Source: Pseudomonadota bacterium
GTDB taxonomy: Bacteria > Pseudomonadota > Gammaproteobacteria > Steroidobacterales > Steroidobacteraceae
Assembly (NCBI GenBank): GCA_963204835.1
Contig: CAUJHJ010000033.1
Span: 1 to 64,000, forward strand
Direction of reading: 5' to 3'
DNA: 64,000 bases
This document shows, one piece after another, positions 36,899 to 46,294 of the stretch (position 1 is the first letter of the stretch; every line of letters begins with the position of its first letter). Under the pieces are notes generated by a model that searched no databases, was not told the origin of the DNA, and saw only the letters and a program-made list of their open reading frames with translations. The position numbers and the translations under genes were made by a program.

Positions 36899-37693
36899 TC
36901 AAGGCGCGGCGTGCTTGCGGGCCGAGGCCGTGAGGATGCCGGAGTAGCCGTAGACCGAGTTCGCCGGGCACGGAATCACCTGCACGTCGATGCTGGCGCG
37001 CGCCATGTCGCATTCGAGCAGCGATTCGGCCATTGCATCCACCGTGACGCCGGCGCCGGGAAACATTTTCTCCCCGACCTTGTAGGCGGTGCAGTCGTGC
37101 AGGGCGTGGATCACGGCGGTGCCGCCCGGCGCGAGCATCGACAGCACGTTCTGCATGCACGCGCGCCACACGCCGCGATCGCTCGACACGGCATCGAGGC
37201 AGAAGCCGGAGACGATCAGGTCGTAGTAGCCGCGGCGCTCCTCGCCGAGCGGGTCGTGCCAGCGCGCGTCGCTGACGTACAGGCCGCGCACGCACTTGCG
37301 GGTCTGGGATTCGCGGCGGATGACGCGGGCCCGGTCCGCCTCCGGCAGGCCTTCGCAGGCCAGGATGAAACGGGTGAAGCGGCTCCAGTCGCTTTCCACC
37401 GGATCGGCGCGCAGCCATTCGCGCGCGAACACGAGGTTGTCCGCCAGCCAGTCCGCCATGTCGATGCGAAAGGCGTATGCCGAGGCCGCGATCGCGCGAT
37501 GCAGGGTCGGGCCGCAGCCGTACTCGAGCGCACGCCCGAAACGCGTCCCGGCCCGGCGCATGACCTCGATCTGGTAGGCCAGTACGGCCTGCTCATCGGG
37601 CAGCACCACCTCGCTGTAATACGTCTCGAAATAGTCGCGTGCCCGCCACGTGGAATAGTCGGCCAGGCCCCCCGGCGATCTTGAATCGACCAC
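36899..37693 (-). CDS. NNMT/PNMT/TEMT-family SAM methyltransferase
   Basis: A 264-aa methyltransferase that resembles animal nicotinamide, phenylethanolamine and thioether methyltransferases end to end, as I remember them. The parallels include RARDYFETYYSE (NNMT: NPRDYLEKYY), LEYGCGPTLHRAIAAS (IGSGPTIYQLLSA), the D-W-S stretch after the acidic loop, YDLIVSGFCLDAVSSDR and LSMLAPGGTAVIHAL. GGAGG six bases upstream decides for the GTG at 37693, giving the same length as human NNMT (264). It is divergent from the multi-PAS kinase. Substrate unknown; small amines are likely. Confidence 0.78.
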   Translation of the reverse strand: MVDSRSPGGLADYSTWRARDYFETYYSEVVLPDEQAVLAYQIEVMRRAGTRFGRALEYGCGPTLHRAIAASAYAFRIDMADWLADNLVFAREWLRADPVESDWSRFTRFILACEGLPEADRARVIRRESQTRKCVRGLYVSDARWHDPLGEERRGYYDLIVSGFCLDAVSSDRGVWRACMQNVLSMLAPGGTAVIHALHDCTAYKVGEKMFPGAGVTVDAMAESLLECDMARASIDVQVIPCPANSVYGYSGILTASARKHAAP

Positions 37694-37786
37694 AGACTTC
37701 CTCCGCATCCCCTTGGCTTCGTAGGTATTTGTAGTGAATATGCCACCCAAAGGGCCAGAGTGCGACCTGAGTCATGCGGGACGGCT

Positions 37787-40700
37787 ATGATCCCGGCCGA
37801 TAATTCCGTCAAATTGCCGTCCAGGGCCCCAAGACACCTTCCAGCCATGCAAGCCGCCCCCCGCCCCACGGCAACCGCAGACCTCGCGCCCGACCTGTTC
37901 CGGGACATGGTGGAGCAGTGGCCCGGCGCCGTGGTGATGCTCAATCGCGATGGCGTGATCCGCTGGGCCAACGAGTCCGCCCACGACTGGGCGCCGATCG
38001 GCGCCGGCACGCTGATCGGAGGCGCGCTCGCCGATCTCGCCCTGCCCTGGCTGCGCGAAGGCAACGATCTCGCGGCGGTCCTCGCGGGCGGCGCGCGCCA
38101 GTTTCCACCCCGCGCCGCCATTGACCGGCGCGGCCGCGAGCGGGTCTGCGGCGCACGCCTCGTGCCACTGCGCCGCGGCCAGGTGGTATGCGGCGCCTTG
38201 CTGTACATCGAAGAGTCGCCCGGGACGGATGGTTCCACCGTCGTGCAGGCGGCCTCCATCACCGACGCGGCGCGCGCCGCGGCGCTGCGCGCGGCGCAGG
38301 TGGGCGCCTGGCATCTCGACCTGTCGACCGGCGAAGGTGGCGTCGACGAGGGCTGGTGCGCGGCCCTGCGCCTCGACCCCTGTTCGGGCGCCGATCACCT
38401 GTCGCGCTGGGAGAAGCTCGTCCATCCCGACAACGCGGCCGTGTTCCGCAGCAGCCGCGAGGAGTTCGAGCAGGGAGTAAGCAGCTCCTTCGAGGTGGAG
38501 TTCCGGGTCCTGACGGAAGATTCGCGCTGGCTGTGGCTCCTGCAGCGCGGCCGGGTGATCGAGTCCGACGACAAGGGCCGGCCGCTCCGCGCCGCCGGCA
38601 TCTGCATCGAGATCGATGCGCGCAAGCGCGCCGAGATGGCGTTGCAGGAGAAGGAATCGCGGCTCGCGACCGCGCTGTGGGGTGCGCGCGCCGCGTTCTG
38701 GCACTGGAACATCACGGCCGACGTGCAGAATCGCAGCGCGATGTGGTTCGCGATGACCGGCTACCAGCGCGAGGAGTGGGAACACGATCCGCGCCCCTGG
38801 CATTCGCGGCTGCATCCGGAGGATGTCGAGCGCGTCGAGCGCACGATCCGCGATCACTTCGACGGGCGCACCCAGTCGCTCGAGATCGAATACCGCATCC
38901 GTGTCGCCTCGGGCGAGTACCGCTGGTTCCAGGATCGCGGGCGGGTCAACGAATGGGACTTCCAGGGCACCCCCACGGTCGCGATCGGCGTGTCGCTCGA
39001 CATCGAGGCGCAGAAGCAGGCGGAACTCGCCCTGCGCAGCAGCGAGGCACGCCTCGAGACCGCGTTGTGGGGCGCGAAGATCGGCCTCTGGGAACTCGAC
39101 TTCGCGAGCGAGCAGACCCGCTGGCACAACGACTGGTGCGAGCGGCTCGATGTCGAGCCCTGCGACGGCACCGACCACGTGCAGCGCTGGGACGAGAACA
39201 TCCATCCCGACGATGTCGGCGAGGCGCAGCGCAGCTTCGAATCGCATGTGTCCGGCCGCGCGGATCACTATGACGCCGAGTACCGCCTGCGCACGCGCAG
39301 CGGCGAGTGGCGCTGGCTGTTCGAACGCGGCCGCGTGGTGGATCGCGCGGCCGACGGCACGCCCGTGCGCATGGTCGGCGTCTGCATGGACATCGAGGAT
39401 CGCGCGGTCGCCGAGCACGACGCGCGCGAGATGCAGCAGCGGCTCGAGCACGCGATCGACGTCGCGCGCATCGGCATCTGGTCCTGGGACCTCGTGGACG
39501 ACCGTTTCCATTGCAACGACCTCTACGCCGAGTACGCCTTCGGCGGCATGCGGCCTCAGGGCCTGGTCGAGCGCCGCGAGCGGCGCTTCGCCTGCCTGCA
39601 CCCGGACGACCTCGCGGAGGCGCGCGTGTTCGACGAGGAGATCAGGCAGGGCAAGCGCGACGAGTTCGAGATCCAGGGCCGGCTGCGAAACGCAAGCGGC
39701 GAATGGCGCTGGGTCCTGCAGCGCGGCCGCGTCACCGCGCGCACGGCGGAGGGCGCCCCGGCGCGCATGGCGGGCTTCCTGGTCGACATATCGCGCATGC
39801 AGGAACAGATCGACGCGCGCGAGCGCGCCGTCGCCACCCTGCACGCGGTCACCGGGCACGCACCGGACCACCTGCTGTTGCTCGATCGTGACCTCGTGGT
39901 GCAGTTCGCCAACCGCAGCTGGCCGCCCCACATGGCGACCGGCCTCGTCGGCGGGCACATCGCCGACTATCTCCCGCCCTCCTGCCGCGACCAGCTCGTG
40001 GTGCACTTCAATCGCGTGCTCGAATCCGGCCGGTCCGAGCAGCTCGAGGTGGCGGACCATTGCCACGGCAGCGCCTCGCCCCGTTACCTCGTGAGCCGCG
40101 CTTCGCCGGTCACCCAGCGGGGCGAGATCATGGGCCTGAGCGTGGCCGTCACCGACAACACCGCGCGGCACGCCGCCGAGGAGCGATCGCGCGCGACCGA
40201 GACCGTGCTGCGCACGATCGCGGAAGTCACCTCGGACTGGCTCGTCATGCTGGACAGCGACCTGCGCTTCGTATTCATCAACCATGGCTTCGGCGGCCAC
40301 ACGCCGGGCGAGATCGTCGGCCGCACCCTGCGCGAATTCGCGCCGCGCCAGCGCACCGGCAGCCTGCTCGGGCTCGCCGAGCAAGTGCTGCATTCCGGCC
40401 AGCCGCGCGTCGAGGAACAGGAGTTCATCGCGCCGGACGGCGTGCATCGCTGCCTCGAGCTGCGCGTCCGCCCGGTGCACACGGTGGCTGCGGGCGCCGG
40501 CCCCGGCATCGTGATCAACGCCACCGACGTCACCGCCCGCAAGGGGCTCGAGCGCGAACTGCTCGAGATCGCGCACCGCGAGCAGCAGCGCATGGGCAGC
40601 GACCTGCACGACGGCCTGTCGCAGGACCTGACGGGGATCGCGCTGATGTTGCGCGGGGTGGCGGGGCAGTTGCGCAAGGAGCGCTCCGAGGCGCGCGCCG

Positions 40701-41203
40701 ACGTCGAGGAAGTGATCGGCCTCGTCAACTCGGCGATCGAGAGCACGCGCGTGCTCGCGAGCGGCCTGTCGCCGGTCAACATCGAGCGGGGCGGGCTCGT
40801 GGCCGCGCTCGAGACCCTTGCCTCCCGCATGCACGATCGCCACGGGGTTGACGTAACCGTCGCGTCGCGCTTCGATGCGCATCCGGCCCTCGCGGATGCG
40901 GCGCTCAATCACTTGTACAGGATCGCGCAGGAAGCGGTGATCAATGCGATACGCCACGGCAATCCGAAGCACGTCGCGATCGAGCTCGCGCCGGCGGCGG
41001 GCCGGCTGCGGTTGCGGGTCGACGACGACGGGCGCGGCTTTGCGGCGGCGGCCGGCGCGCCCGCGGGGCTCGGCCTCAAGATCATGCGGTATCGGGCCCA
41101 GATGCTCGGCGGCGCGCTCCGGGTGGAGCCGGCCGGCGCGCGGGGCGTGCGCGTGGAGTGTGAATGTCCCCTAGCGGCAATCCAGCGCGCCAGCGCGTCC
41201 TGA
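37787..41203 (+). CDS. NarX/UhpB-type sensor histidine kinase with seven PAS domains
   Basis: A soluble 1138-aa kinase. One PAS domain (about 40-150) is followed by four tandem PAS_3-type repeats of about 130 aa each ending WRW/YRW-...GRV...GICIEID-like (to about 665), then two PAS_4-like domains (to about 915), then HisKA_3 with the phospho-His in SDLHDGLSQDL and a HATPase (YRIAQEAVINAIRHGN, VDDDGRGFA). No membrane helices are seen, so it senses cytosolic cues. The start is uncertain: 37787 is taken, with GTG 37760 or ATG 37847 possible. Its 3' end overlaps the response regulator gene by 40 bases. Confidence 0.88.
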   Translation: MIPADNSVKLPSRAPRHLPAMQAAPRPTATADLAPDLFRDMVEQWPGAVVMLNRDGVIRWANESAHDWAPIGAGTLIGGALADLALPWLREGNDLAAVLAGGARQFPPRAAIDRRGRERVCGARLVPLRRGQVVCGALLYIEESPGTDGSTVVQAASITDAARAAALRAAQVGAWHLDLSTGEGGVDEGWCAALRLDPCSGADHLSRWEKLVHPDNAAVFRSSREEFEQGVSSSFEVEFRVLTEDSRWLWLLQRGRVIESDDKGRPLRAAGICIEIDARKRAEMALQEKESRLATALWGARAAFWHWNITADVQNRSAMWFAMTGYQREEWEHDPRPWHSRLHPEDVERVERTIRDHFDGRTQSLEIEYRIRVASGEYRWFQDRGRVNEWDFQGTPTVAIGVSLDIEAQKQAELALRSSEARLETALWGAKIGLWELDFASEQTRWHNDWCERLDVEPCDGTDHVQRWDENIHPDDVGEAQRSFESHVSGRADHYDAEYRLRTRSGEWRWLFERGRVVDRAADGTPVRMVGVCMDIEDRAVAEHDAREMQQRLEHAIDVARIGIWSWDLVDDRFHCNDLYAEYAFGGMRPQGLVERRERRFACLHPDDLAEARVFDEEIRQGKRDEFEIQGRLRNASGEWRWVLQRGRVTARTAEGAPARMAGFLVDISRMQEQIDARERAVATLHAVTGHAPDHLLLLDRDLVVQFANRSWPPHMATGLVGGHIADYLPPSCRDQLVVHFNRVLESGRSEQLEVADHCHGSASPRYLVSRASPVTQRGEIMGLSVAVTDNTARHAAEERSRATETVLRTIAEVTSDWLVMLDSDLRFVFINHGFGGHTPGEIVGRTLREFAPRQRTGSLLGLAEQVLHSGQPRVEEQEFIAPDGVHRCLELRVRPVHTVAAGAGPGIVINATDVTARKGLERELLEIAHREQQRMGSDLHDGLSQDLTGIALMLRGVAGQLRKERSEARADVEEVIGLVNSAIESTRVLASGLSPVNIERGGLVAALETLASRMHDRHGVDVTVASRFDAHPALADAALNHLYRIAQEAVINAIRHGNPKHVAIELAPAAGRLRLRVDDDGRGFAAAAGAPAGLGLKIMRYRAQMLGGALRVEPAGARGVRVECECPLAAIQRASAS

Positions 41204-41841
41204 TCGTCGACGATCACCCGATCGTCCGGCACGGCCTCGTCCGGATGATCGAGGCGTCGCCCGACCTCGCCGTGTGCGGCGAGGTGGAGACGGTGGCGGA
41301 CGCCAAGCGCGCGATCCGCGAGCTCCTGCCGGACGTCGTGATCGTCGACCTCACCCTCGGCCAGGGCGACGGCCTCGAACTCGTGCGCGACGTGCGCGCG
41401 CACCTGCCCGACCTGCCGATGCTGGTGCTGTCGATGCATGAGGAGTCGATCTACGCCGAGCGGATGCTCGCCGCCGGGGCCCGCGGTTACATCATGAAGG
41501 AGGCGGCGTCCGGCCAGCTGCTGATAGCGCTGCGCCGCGTGCTGTCCGGCAAGGTCTACCTGAGCGAAGCGCTCCAGGCGCGCCTGCGCACGCGCGGCGC
41601 GATGCCGGCGGGTGGGGTGGCGGAGGATCCGCTCACGCGCCTGAGCAACCGCGAGATCCAGGTGCTCGCGAAGCTCGGCCGCGGGTTGTCCTCGCGGGCG
41701 ATCGCCGCCGACCTGACCCTGTCGGTCAAGACGGTCGAGTCCCATCGCCAGAGCATCAAGCGCAAGCTCAATCTCGCGAGCAACTCCCAGCTCCTGCAAT
41801 ACGCCCTGACCTTCGACCGGACCTCCCGGGGCGAGGGCTGA
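41164..41841 (+). CDS. NarL/FixJ-family response regulator
   Basis: A 225-aa regulator, the likely partner of the overlapping kinase. Receiver domain: acidic pair Asp16-Asp17 (IVDDHP), phospho-Asp62 (VIVDLTLG), Lys112 (IMKEA). The LuxR-type HTH is about 160-215 (LTRLSNREIQVLAKLGRG, KTVESHRQSIKRKL). The ATG at 41164 overlaps the kinase 3' end by 40 bases. Target promoters unknown; none of the neighbouring promoters shows an obvious box. Confidence 0.92.
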   Translation: MSPSGNPARQRVLIVDDHPIVRHGLVRMIEASPDLAVCGEVETVADAKRAIRELLPDVVIVDLTLGQGDGLELVRDVRAHLPDLPMLVLSMHEESIYAERMLAAGARGYIMKEAASGQLLIALRRVLSGKVYLSEALQARLRTRGAMPAGGVAEDPLTRLSNREIQVLAKLGRGLSSRAIAADLTLSVKTVESHRQSIKRKLNLASNSQLLQYALTFDRTSRGEG

Positions 41842-41885
41842 CGGCAGCGCATTCAAACGCCGCCCCGTCCTGCCGCATCCAAGCC

Positions 41886-42452
41886 ATGCAGGAGGAAGAT
41901 CCCTTGGCGGACGGTGGGGTGTCAGGCATCGACGAAGTCCTGGTGGCGCGCGCCAGCGGCGGCGACTCGCGGGCGTTCGAGCGGCTGTACCGGGAACACG
42001 TCGGGCGCGTGCACGGCCTGTGCCTGCGCATGGTGCGCGACCTGCAGCTCGCGGAGGACTACACCCAGGAAACCTTCATCCGCGCGTGGCGCGCACTCGA
42101 TCGCTTCGAGGCGCGCAGCCAGGTCTCGACCTGGCTGCACCGGATCGCGGTCAACGTGGTCCTCGAACGCCGCCGCCGCCGCGAACCGCCGGTCGATTAC
42201 GTCGAGGACGCCGCGGAGTACGAGCGCGACAACGATGCGCTCGATACCCCGGTGGAGGAGGCGGAGCTCGAGGCGGTCATCGCCTCGCTGCCGCAGGGCG
42301 CGCGTGACGTACTGACCCTGTGCGGCATCTACGGTTACGGGCACGGCGAGGCCGCGACCTTGCTCGGCATCGCGGAAGGCACCTGCAAGGCCCAATTGCA
42401 TCGCGCCCGCGCCCTGGTGCGGGCGCGGCTCGAGAGCGGAGTGCGAACATGA
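41886..42452 (+). CDS. ECF-type sigma factor
   Basis: A 188-aa RpoE-like sigma factor. Region 2 (AFERLYREHVGRVHGLCLRM, LAEDYTQETFIRAWRALDRF, STWLHRIAVN) and region 4 (LTLCGIYGYGHGEAATLLGI, GTCKAQLHRARALVR) are complete. The ATG at 41886 lacks a ribosome site, while GGAGG at 41891-41895 lies eight bases before a TTG at 41904, so the real start may be that TTG (six residues shorter). It overlaps the following gene as ATGA and so heads a three-gene operon. Confidence 0.9.
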   Translation: MQEEDPLADGGVSGIDEVLVARASGGDSRAFERLYREHVGRVHGLCLRMVRDLQLAEDYTQETFIRAWRALDRFEARSQVSTWLHRIAVNVVLERRRRREPPVDYVEDAAEYERDNDALDTPVEEAELEAVIASLPQGARDVLTLCGIYGYGHGEAATLLGIAEGTCKAQLHRARALVRARLESGVRT

Positions 42453-42994
42453 AGGCAATCGGAGACCTGCCCCGGGACATCGCGCCCGCACGCGATTTAT
42501 GGCCCGGCATCGCCGCGGCGATCGGCGCAGACGCGCCCGGTGCGGCGCGACCCGCCAGGGGCATCGCGCGCCTCGGCCAGCGGCTGGGCGGGTGGCGACC
42601 GTCCCCGGCGTGGGCATTGGCCGCTGCGCTCGGCTGTGTCGCGGTCGGAGTGTGGATCGGGCGCGAGTCATTGCCCGTGGCCGCGGCACCTGCGGTGCCG
42701 GCGAGCGGGGCCGCGGGCGAGCCGCTCGCGCAGGCGGTGAGCTACGCACCCGATGCGCGCTTCGAGCGCACGCGCGAAAGCCTGCTGCGCGAAGTGGGCG
42801 CACGGCTGGCCCGGTTGCCGCCGCCGACACGGGCGCGCGTCGAGGCGAGCCTCGAAACGGTGCAGCGGGCGCGCGCCGACATCGAGCAGGCGCTGGGGCG
42901 CGACCCCGGCAATGCGTTGCTGCAGGAAATGCTGGTGAACTGCTACCAGGACGAAATGCGCGTCCTCACGACAGTCCGGGAGATCGGAACATGA
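42449..42994 (+). CDS. Putative anti-sigma factor, single membrane span
   Basis: A 181-aa protein with N-terminal cytosolic part (DLPRDIAPARDLWPGIAAAI), one membrane helix (about 50-72: SPAWALAAALGCVAVGVWIG) and a helical periplasmic part with two possible helices. It lacks the zinc-binding HxxxCxxC motif of ZAS anti-sigmas. Position directly after, and overlapping (ATGA), an ECF sigma gene is the main reason for the call. It also overlaps the DUF4097 gene that follows. Confidence 0.7.
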   Translation: MKAIGDLPRDIAPARDLWPGIAAAIGADAPGAARPARGIARLGQRLGGWRPSPAWALAAALGCVAVGVWIGRESLPVAAAPAVPASGAAGEPLAQAVSYAPDARFERTRESLLREVGARLARLPPPTRARVEASLETVQRARADIEQALGRDPGNALLQEMLVNCYQDEMRVLTTVREIGT

Positions 42995-43896
42995 CGGCTG
43001 CACGAAACTTTTGGATGGGGGCCGCGCTCGCCGCGGCGATCGTGGCGGCGCCGGCCCGCGCGGCGCGGGAGCGCGATGTCGCCCAGCGCGTCGCCGCGGA
43101 GGCGGACGGCCAGGTCATCGTCAACAACATCGTCGGGTCGGTGAATGTGGAGGGCTGGGACAAGGCGGAAGTCGACGTCGCCGGCACGGTGGGGGCGGGC
43201 GTGGAGCGGCTCGATGTCCTGCGCGACGGCAAGCGGGTCACCGTCAAGGTCGTGCTGCCGAAGACCGACCGGCACAATGACGCCGACGCCGACCTCACGA
43301 TCCGCGTGCCGAAGGGCTCGTCGCTCGAAGTGACCACGGTGAGCGCCGACACGGAAGTGCGCGGGGTGGCCGGGCCGCTGCGCCTGAAGTCGGTGAGCGG
43401 CGAGATCGTGGCCCGCGATGCCGCGAAGGACTGCGAGATCAAGACGGTGAGCGGCGACATCCGCGCGAGCGCCGCAAACTCGCCGGCGAAGATGATCGTC
43501 TACAGCGTGAGCGGCAACGTCGTGGTCGACGACCTGGCGGGCGAGATCGAGGCGACCACGGTGAGCGGCGACATGACCCTCGACCTCGGCACCCTGACCG
43601 GCGTGCGCCTGCGCACGACTTCGGGCGATACGCGCCTCGGCGGGCGGCTCGCCAAGGGGGCGCGCGTCGACTACGAGTCCGTGAGCGGCGACCTGTCGGC
43701 GGCGCTTGCCTCGGAGGCGGGGTTCGCCGCCGAGGTCGATACCTTCAGCGGCTCGCTGTCGAACTGCTTCGGCGTGCGACCCGAGGCGGTCAGCAAGTAC
43801 GGCCCGGGCGAGCGCATGTCGCTCACGCGCGGCGCGGGTGGTGCGCAGGTCCGCGCGAGGACGATGAGCGGCGACGTGGGCATCTGCGATCGCTGA
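42991..43896 (+). CDS. DUF4097-family exported beta-helix protein
   Basis: A 301-aa exported protein (signal AALAAAIVAAPARA) of the DUF4097 family. The core is a repeated short beta-strand unit with the motif VSG(D/E/N) (for example LKSVSGEIVARD, IKTVSGDIRAS, ATTVSGDMTLDL, YESVSGDLSAAL, ARTMSGDVGICD), typical of a right-handed beta-helix. Start ATG at 42991 overlaps the anti-sigma stop as ATGA. Sigma, anti-sigma and DUF4097 form a tight three-gene set, so this is probably an envelope effector or sensor of the ECF system. Biochemical role unknown. Confidence 0.82.
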   Translation: MTAARNFWMGAALAAAIVAAPARAARERDVAQRVAAEADGQVIVNNIVGSVNVEGWDKAEVDVAGTVGAGVERLDVLRDGKRVTVKVVLPKTDRHNDADADLTIRVPKGSSLEVTTVSADTEVRGVAGPLRLKSVSGEIVARDAAKDCEIKTVSGDIRASAANSPAKMIVYSVSGNVVVDDLAGEIEATTVSGDMTLDLGTLTGVRLRTTSGDTRLGGRLAKGARVDYESVSGDLSAALASEAGFAAEVDTFSGSLSNCFGVRPEAVSKYGPGERMSLTRGAGGAQVRARTMSGDVGICDR

Positions 43897-43958
43897 CGGT
43901 CGCCGGGGCGGCGCGGCGGCGCGGCGGGCAACGGGCGGCAAGTGCGCGCGGGCACCGC

Positions 43959-43964
43959 TAGAAT
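43959..43964 (+). promoter_or_regulatory. Candidate -10 of asmA transcript
   Basis: TAGAAT lies six bases before the GTG at 43971, again without a Shine-Dalgarno sequence, in the same arrangement as at 1704, 4928 and 56528. Confidence 0.3.
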
Positions 43965-43970
43965 GACCGC

Positions 43971-45254
43971 GTGCATGTCGCAAGGCAGTGGTGGACGGAG
44001 CGGACCTGGCTGAAGCGGCTTGCGATCGGGGCCGGCGGGCTTGTGGCGTTGATCGTTGCGGCGGCCTTCGTCCTGACGCAGGTCGTCGATCCCAATGCCT
44101 ATCGCGGGACCATCGAGCGGCAAGTCTCGGCGGCGACTGGCCGCGCCTTCCACCTGCAGGGTGACATCGAGCTCTCTTTCTTTCCCTGGCTCGCGTTGAC
44201 TACGGGCGAGGGTGAGCTGCTGGCCCCCCGCGGTTTTTCCGAACCCCGGTTCCTTCGCTGGCGAAAGGCGCATGTCGCCGTGCGGCTCCTGCCGCTGCTG
44301 CGCGGTTCGCTCGTGGTCGATCGCGTGCGGCTCGTGGGCCTCGATGCGCGCCTCGTGAGGGCGGCCGATGGGCGCACGAACTGGTCGTTCGGAAGCGGCC
44401 CACGGGACGCCGGCACGCAGGGCGCCTGGCCCGACATCGCGGGCATCGAGTTGCGCGACTCGCAGCTCGACTACGTCGATGACAAGGCCGGCATGCGCCT
44501 GCGCCTCGCCAGCCTGCGCGTGGCCGTGGAACCGGTCCGCGAACACGCGCCCATGCGGATCGCGCTGGCCGCGACGGCATCGATGGCAGGGCACGAGGAA
44601 CGGATTGCCGTCGAGGCGGGCGTGGTCGCGAGCCTTGGCCCGACGATCACGCTCGACGACCTGCAGGCGAGCGGCCGGCTTCTCGGTGCGCGCTTCGGCA
44701 CGAGGGGCGCTTCGTGGCACCTGGCCGCGCCGCGCCTGCGGCTCGATCCCGAAGGCGGTGCGTACGAGGCGCCGAAGTGGGAGCTCGGATTCAGCGATGC
44801 CGTGCTGACGGGCTCTACCACTGCCAGGATGGGTGCGGCGACTGCTGTCCTGGGCACGCTCGCGCTCGCGCCCGTGTCGCTGCGCGCAACGCTCGCGGCG
44901 GCGGGCGTCGAACTCCCGCCCACCCGCGACCCGCGCGCCTTCCAGCGCCTGTCGCTTGGCGCCCGCTACCGGATCGAGGGCGATGCGTTGCAGGTCGAGC
45001 CGCTCGATATCCTGCTCGACGACACGCGCTTCGCCGGCCGGGTCACGCGGGAGGCGGGCATCTTGCATTTCACGCTGCACGGCGATGCCATGGATCTCGA
45101 TCGCTACCTGAAGCCGGAAGGCACCGCGAGCGAGCCTTTCGTCCTGCCGGTCGACATGCTGCGGGCGTTGCGCGTTGCAGGCACTCTCGACCTCGACGAA
45201 GCGACGCTCGCGGGCGTGCGGATGAAGGGCGTGCGGCTCGGCGCTGGGCCATGA
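43971..45254 (+). CDS. asmA: AsmA-family envelope protein, short
   Basis: A 427-aa AsmA protein: an N-terminal membrane helix (about 16-38: [20 protein letters not shown]) then the AsmA N-domain ([39 protein letters not shown]) and the middle beta-taco region. AsmA-type proteins bridge phospholipid traffic between membranes. It ends soon after [20 protein letters not shown], where family members continue for another 150-250 residues; the C-terminal AsmA domain is absent. Its stop overlaps mutY (ATGA), so the deletion, if any, is neat. The GTG start has no ribosome site and may be leaderless. Confidence 0.8.
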   Translation: MHVARQWWTERTWLKRLAIGAGGLVALIVAAAFVLTQVVDPNAYRGTIERQVSAATGRAFHLQGDIELSFFPWLALTTGEGELLAPRGFSEPRFLRWRKAHVAVRLLPLLRGSLVVDRVRLVGLDARLVRAADGRTNWSFGSGPRDAGTQGAWPDIAGIELRDSQLDYVDDKAGMRLRLASLRVAVEPVREHAPMRIALAATASMAGHEERIAVEAGVVASLGPTITLDDLQASGRLLGARFGTRGASWHLAAPRLRLDPEGGAYEAPKWELGFSDAVLTGSTTARMGAATAVLGTLALAPVSLRATLAAAGVELPPTRDPRAFQRLSLGARYRIEGDALQVEPLDILLDDTRFAGRVTREAGILHFTLHGDAMDLDRYLKPEGTASEPFVLPVDMLRALRVAGTLDLDEATLAGVRMKGVRLGAGP

Positions 45255-46294
45255 GCGCGATCGCCGGCCAGCTGCTCGACTGGCATCGCGTGCATGGCCG
45301 GCACGACCTGCCGTGGCAGCACGATCGCTCGCCGTACCGCGTGTGGGTTTCGGAGATCATGCTGCAGCAGACGCAGGTCGCGACGGTGATCCCGTACTAC
45401 CTGCGATTCATGGCCCGCTTCCCCGATGTCGCGGCGCTCGCCGATGCGCCGCTCGATGAGGTGCTGCATCACTGGTCGGGCCTCGGTTACTACGCCCGCG
45501 CCCGCAACCTGCACCGGGCCGCGCAGCGCGTGCGCGACGAATTCGGCGGCCGGTTCCCGGAGTCCTTCGACGCGATCGAAGCGCTGCCCGGCATCGGCCG
45601 CTCGACCGCGGGCGCGATCCTCGCGTTGTCGCGCGGCGCGCGCCACCCGATCCTCGACGGCAATGCGAAGCGGGTGCTCGCGCGCCGCTTCGGCGTCACC
45701 GAGGCGAGTGGCGGGGCTGCCGCCCAGCGGCGGCTCTGGGCGCTGGCCGATGCGCACACGCCGGTCGCGGACGTGGCCGGGTACACCCAGGCAATCATGG
45801 ACCTCGGCGCGACCGTCTGCGTGCGCACCCGGCCGCTGTGTCCGTTGTGCCCCTTGCAGGCGGACTGCGTCGCGCATCGCATGCATCGCACGCAGCAGAT
45901 CCCGGCGCCGCGCGCCCGGCCGCGGGCGGCGCGGCGCGTGCGCGAAGTGGTGATGCTGGTGGCGCTGAGGGCGGATGGCGCGGTTCTGCTCGAGCGCCGC
46001 CCGCCCGAAGGCATCTGGGGCGGCCTCTGGTGCCTGCCGGAGTTCGCGACCGAGCGCGCGGCGCGCGGCTACGCCGCTGCTGAACTGCACGGCGCCGAGT
46101 TCGTGACGCAGGCACTCGCGCCGGTGCCGCACGCGTTCACGCATTTCGACCTCGTGATCACGCCGCTCCTTGCCCGCTGTCCCGTGGCGATGATGGCCCA
46201 CGAGGCCGATCGCACGCTCTGGTATGACAGGCGCGCGCCCGCGCGGGTAGGATTGCCGGCCCCCGTCCAGCAGATCCTCGCGAGCCTGACATGA
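45251..46294 (+). CDS. mutY: A/G-specific adenine DNA glycosylase
   Basis: A 347-aa base-excision enzyme that removes adenine opposite 8-oxoguanine. All hallmarks are present: catalytic Glu in [11 protein letters not shown], the helix-hairpin-helix [16 protein letters not shown], catalytic Asp in [10 protein letters not shown], the 4Fe-4S cluster as C-x6-C-x2-C-x5-C ([17 protein letters not shown]) and a C-terminal NUDIX-like 8-oxoG recognition domain. It overlaps asmA and yggX by four bases on each side. Confidence 0.95.
   Translation: MSAIAGQLLDWHRVHGRHDLPWQHDRSPYRVWVSEIMLQQTQVATVIPYYLRFMARFPDVAALADAPLDEVLHHWSGLGYYARARNLHRAAQRVRDEFGGRFPESFDAIEALPGIGRSTAGAILALSRGARHPILDGNAKRVLARRFGVTEASGGAAAQRRLWALADAHTPVADVAGYTQAIMDLGATVCVRTRPLCPLCPLQADCVAHRMHRTQQIPAPRARPRAARRVREVVMLVALRADGAVLLERRPPEGIWGGLWCLPEFATERAARGYAAAELHGAEFVTQALAPVPHAFTHFDLVITPLLARCPVAMMAHEADRTLWYDRRAPARVGLPAPVQQILASLT

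Noticed and set aside
37772-40972. 1066-codon open frame on the minus strand
   Set aside because: Antisense to the PAS kinase, no domains or start.
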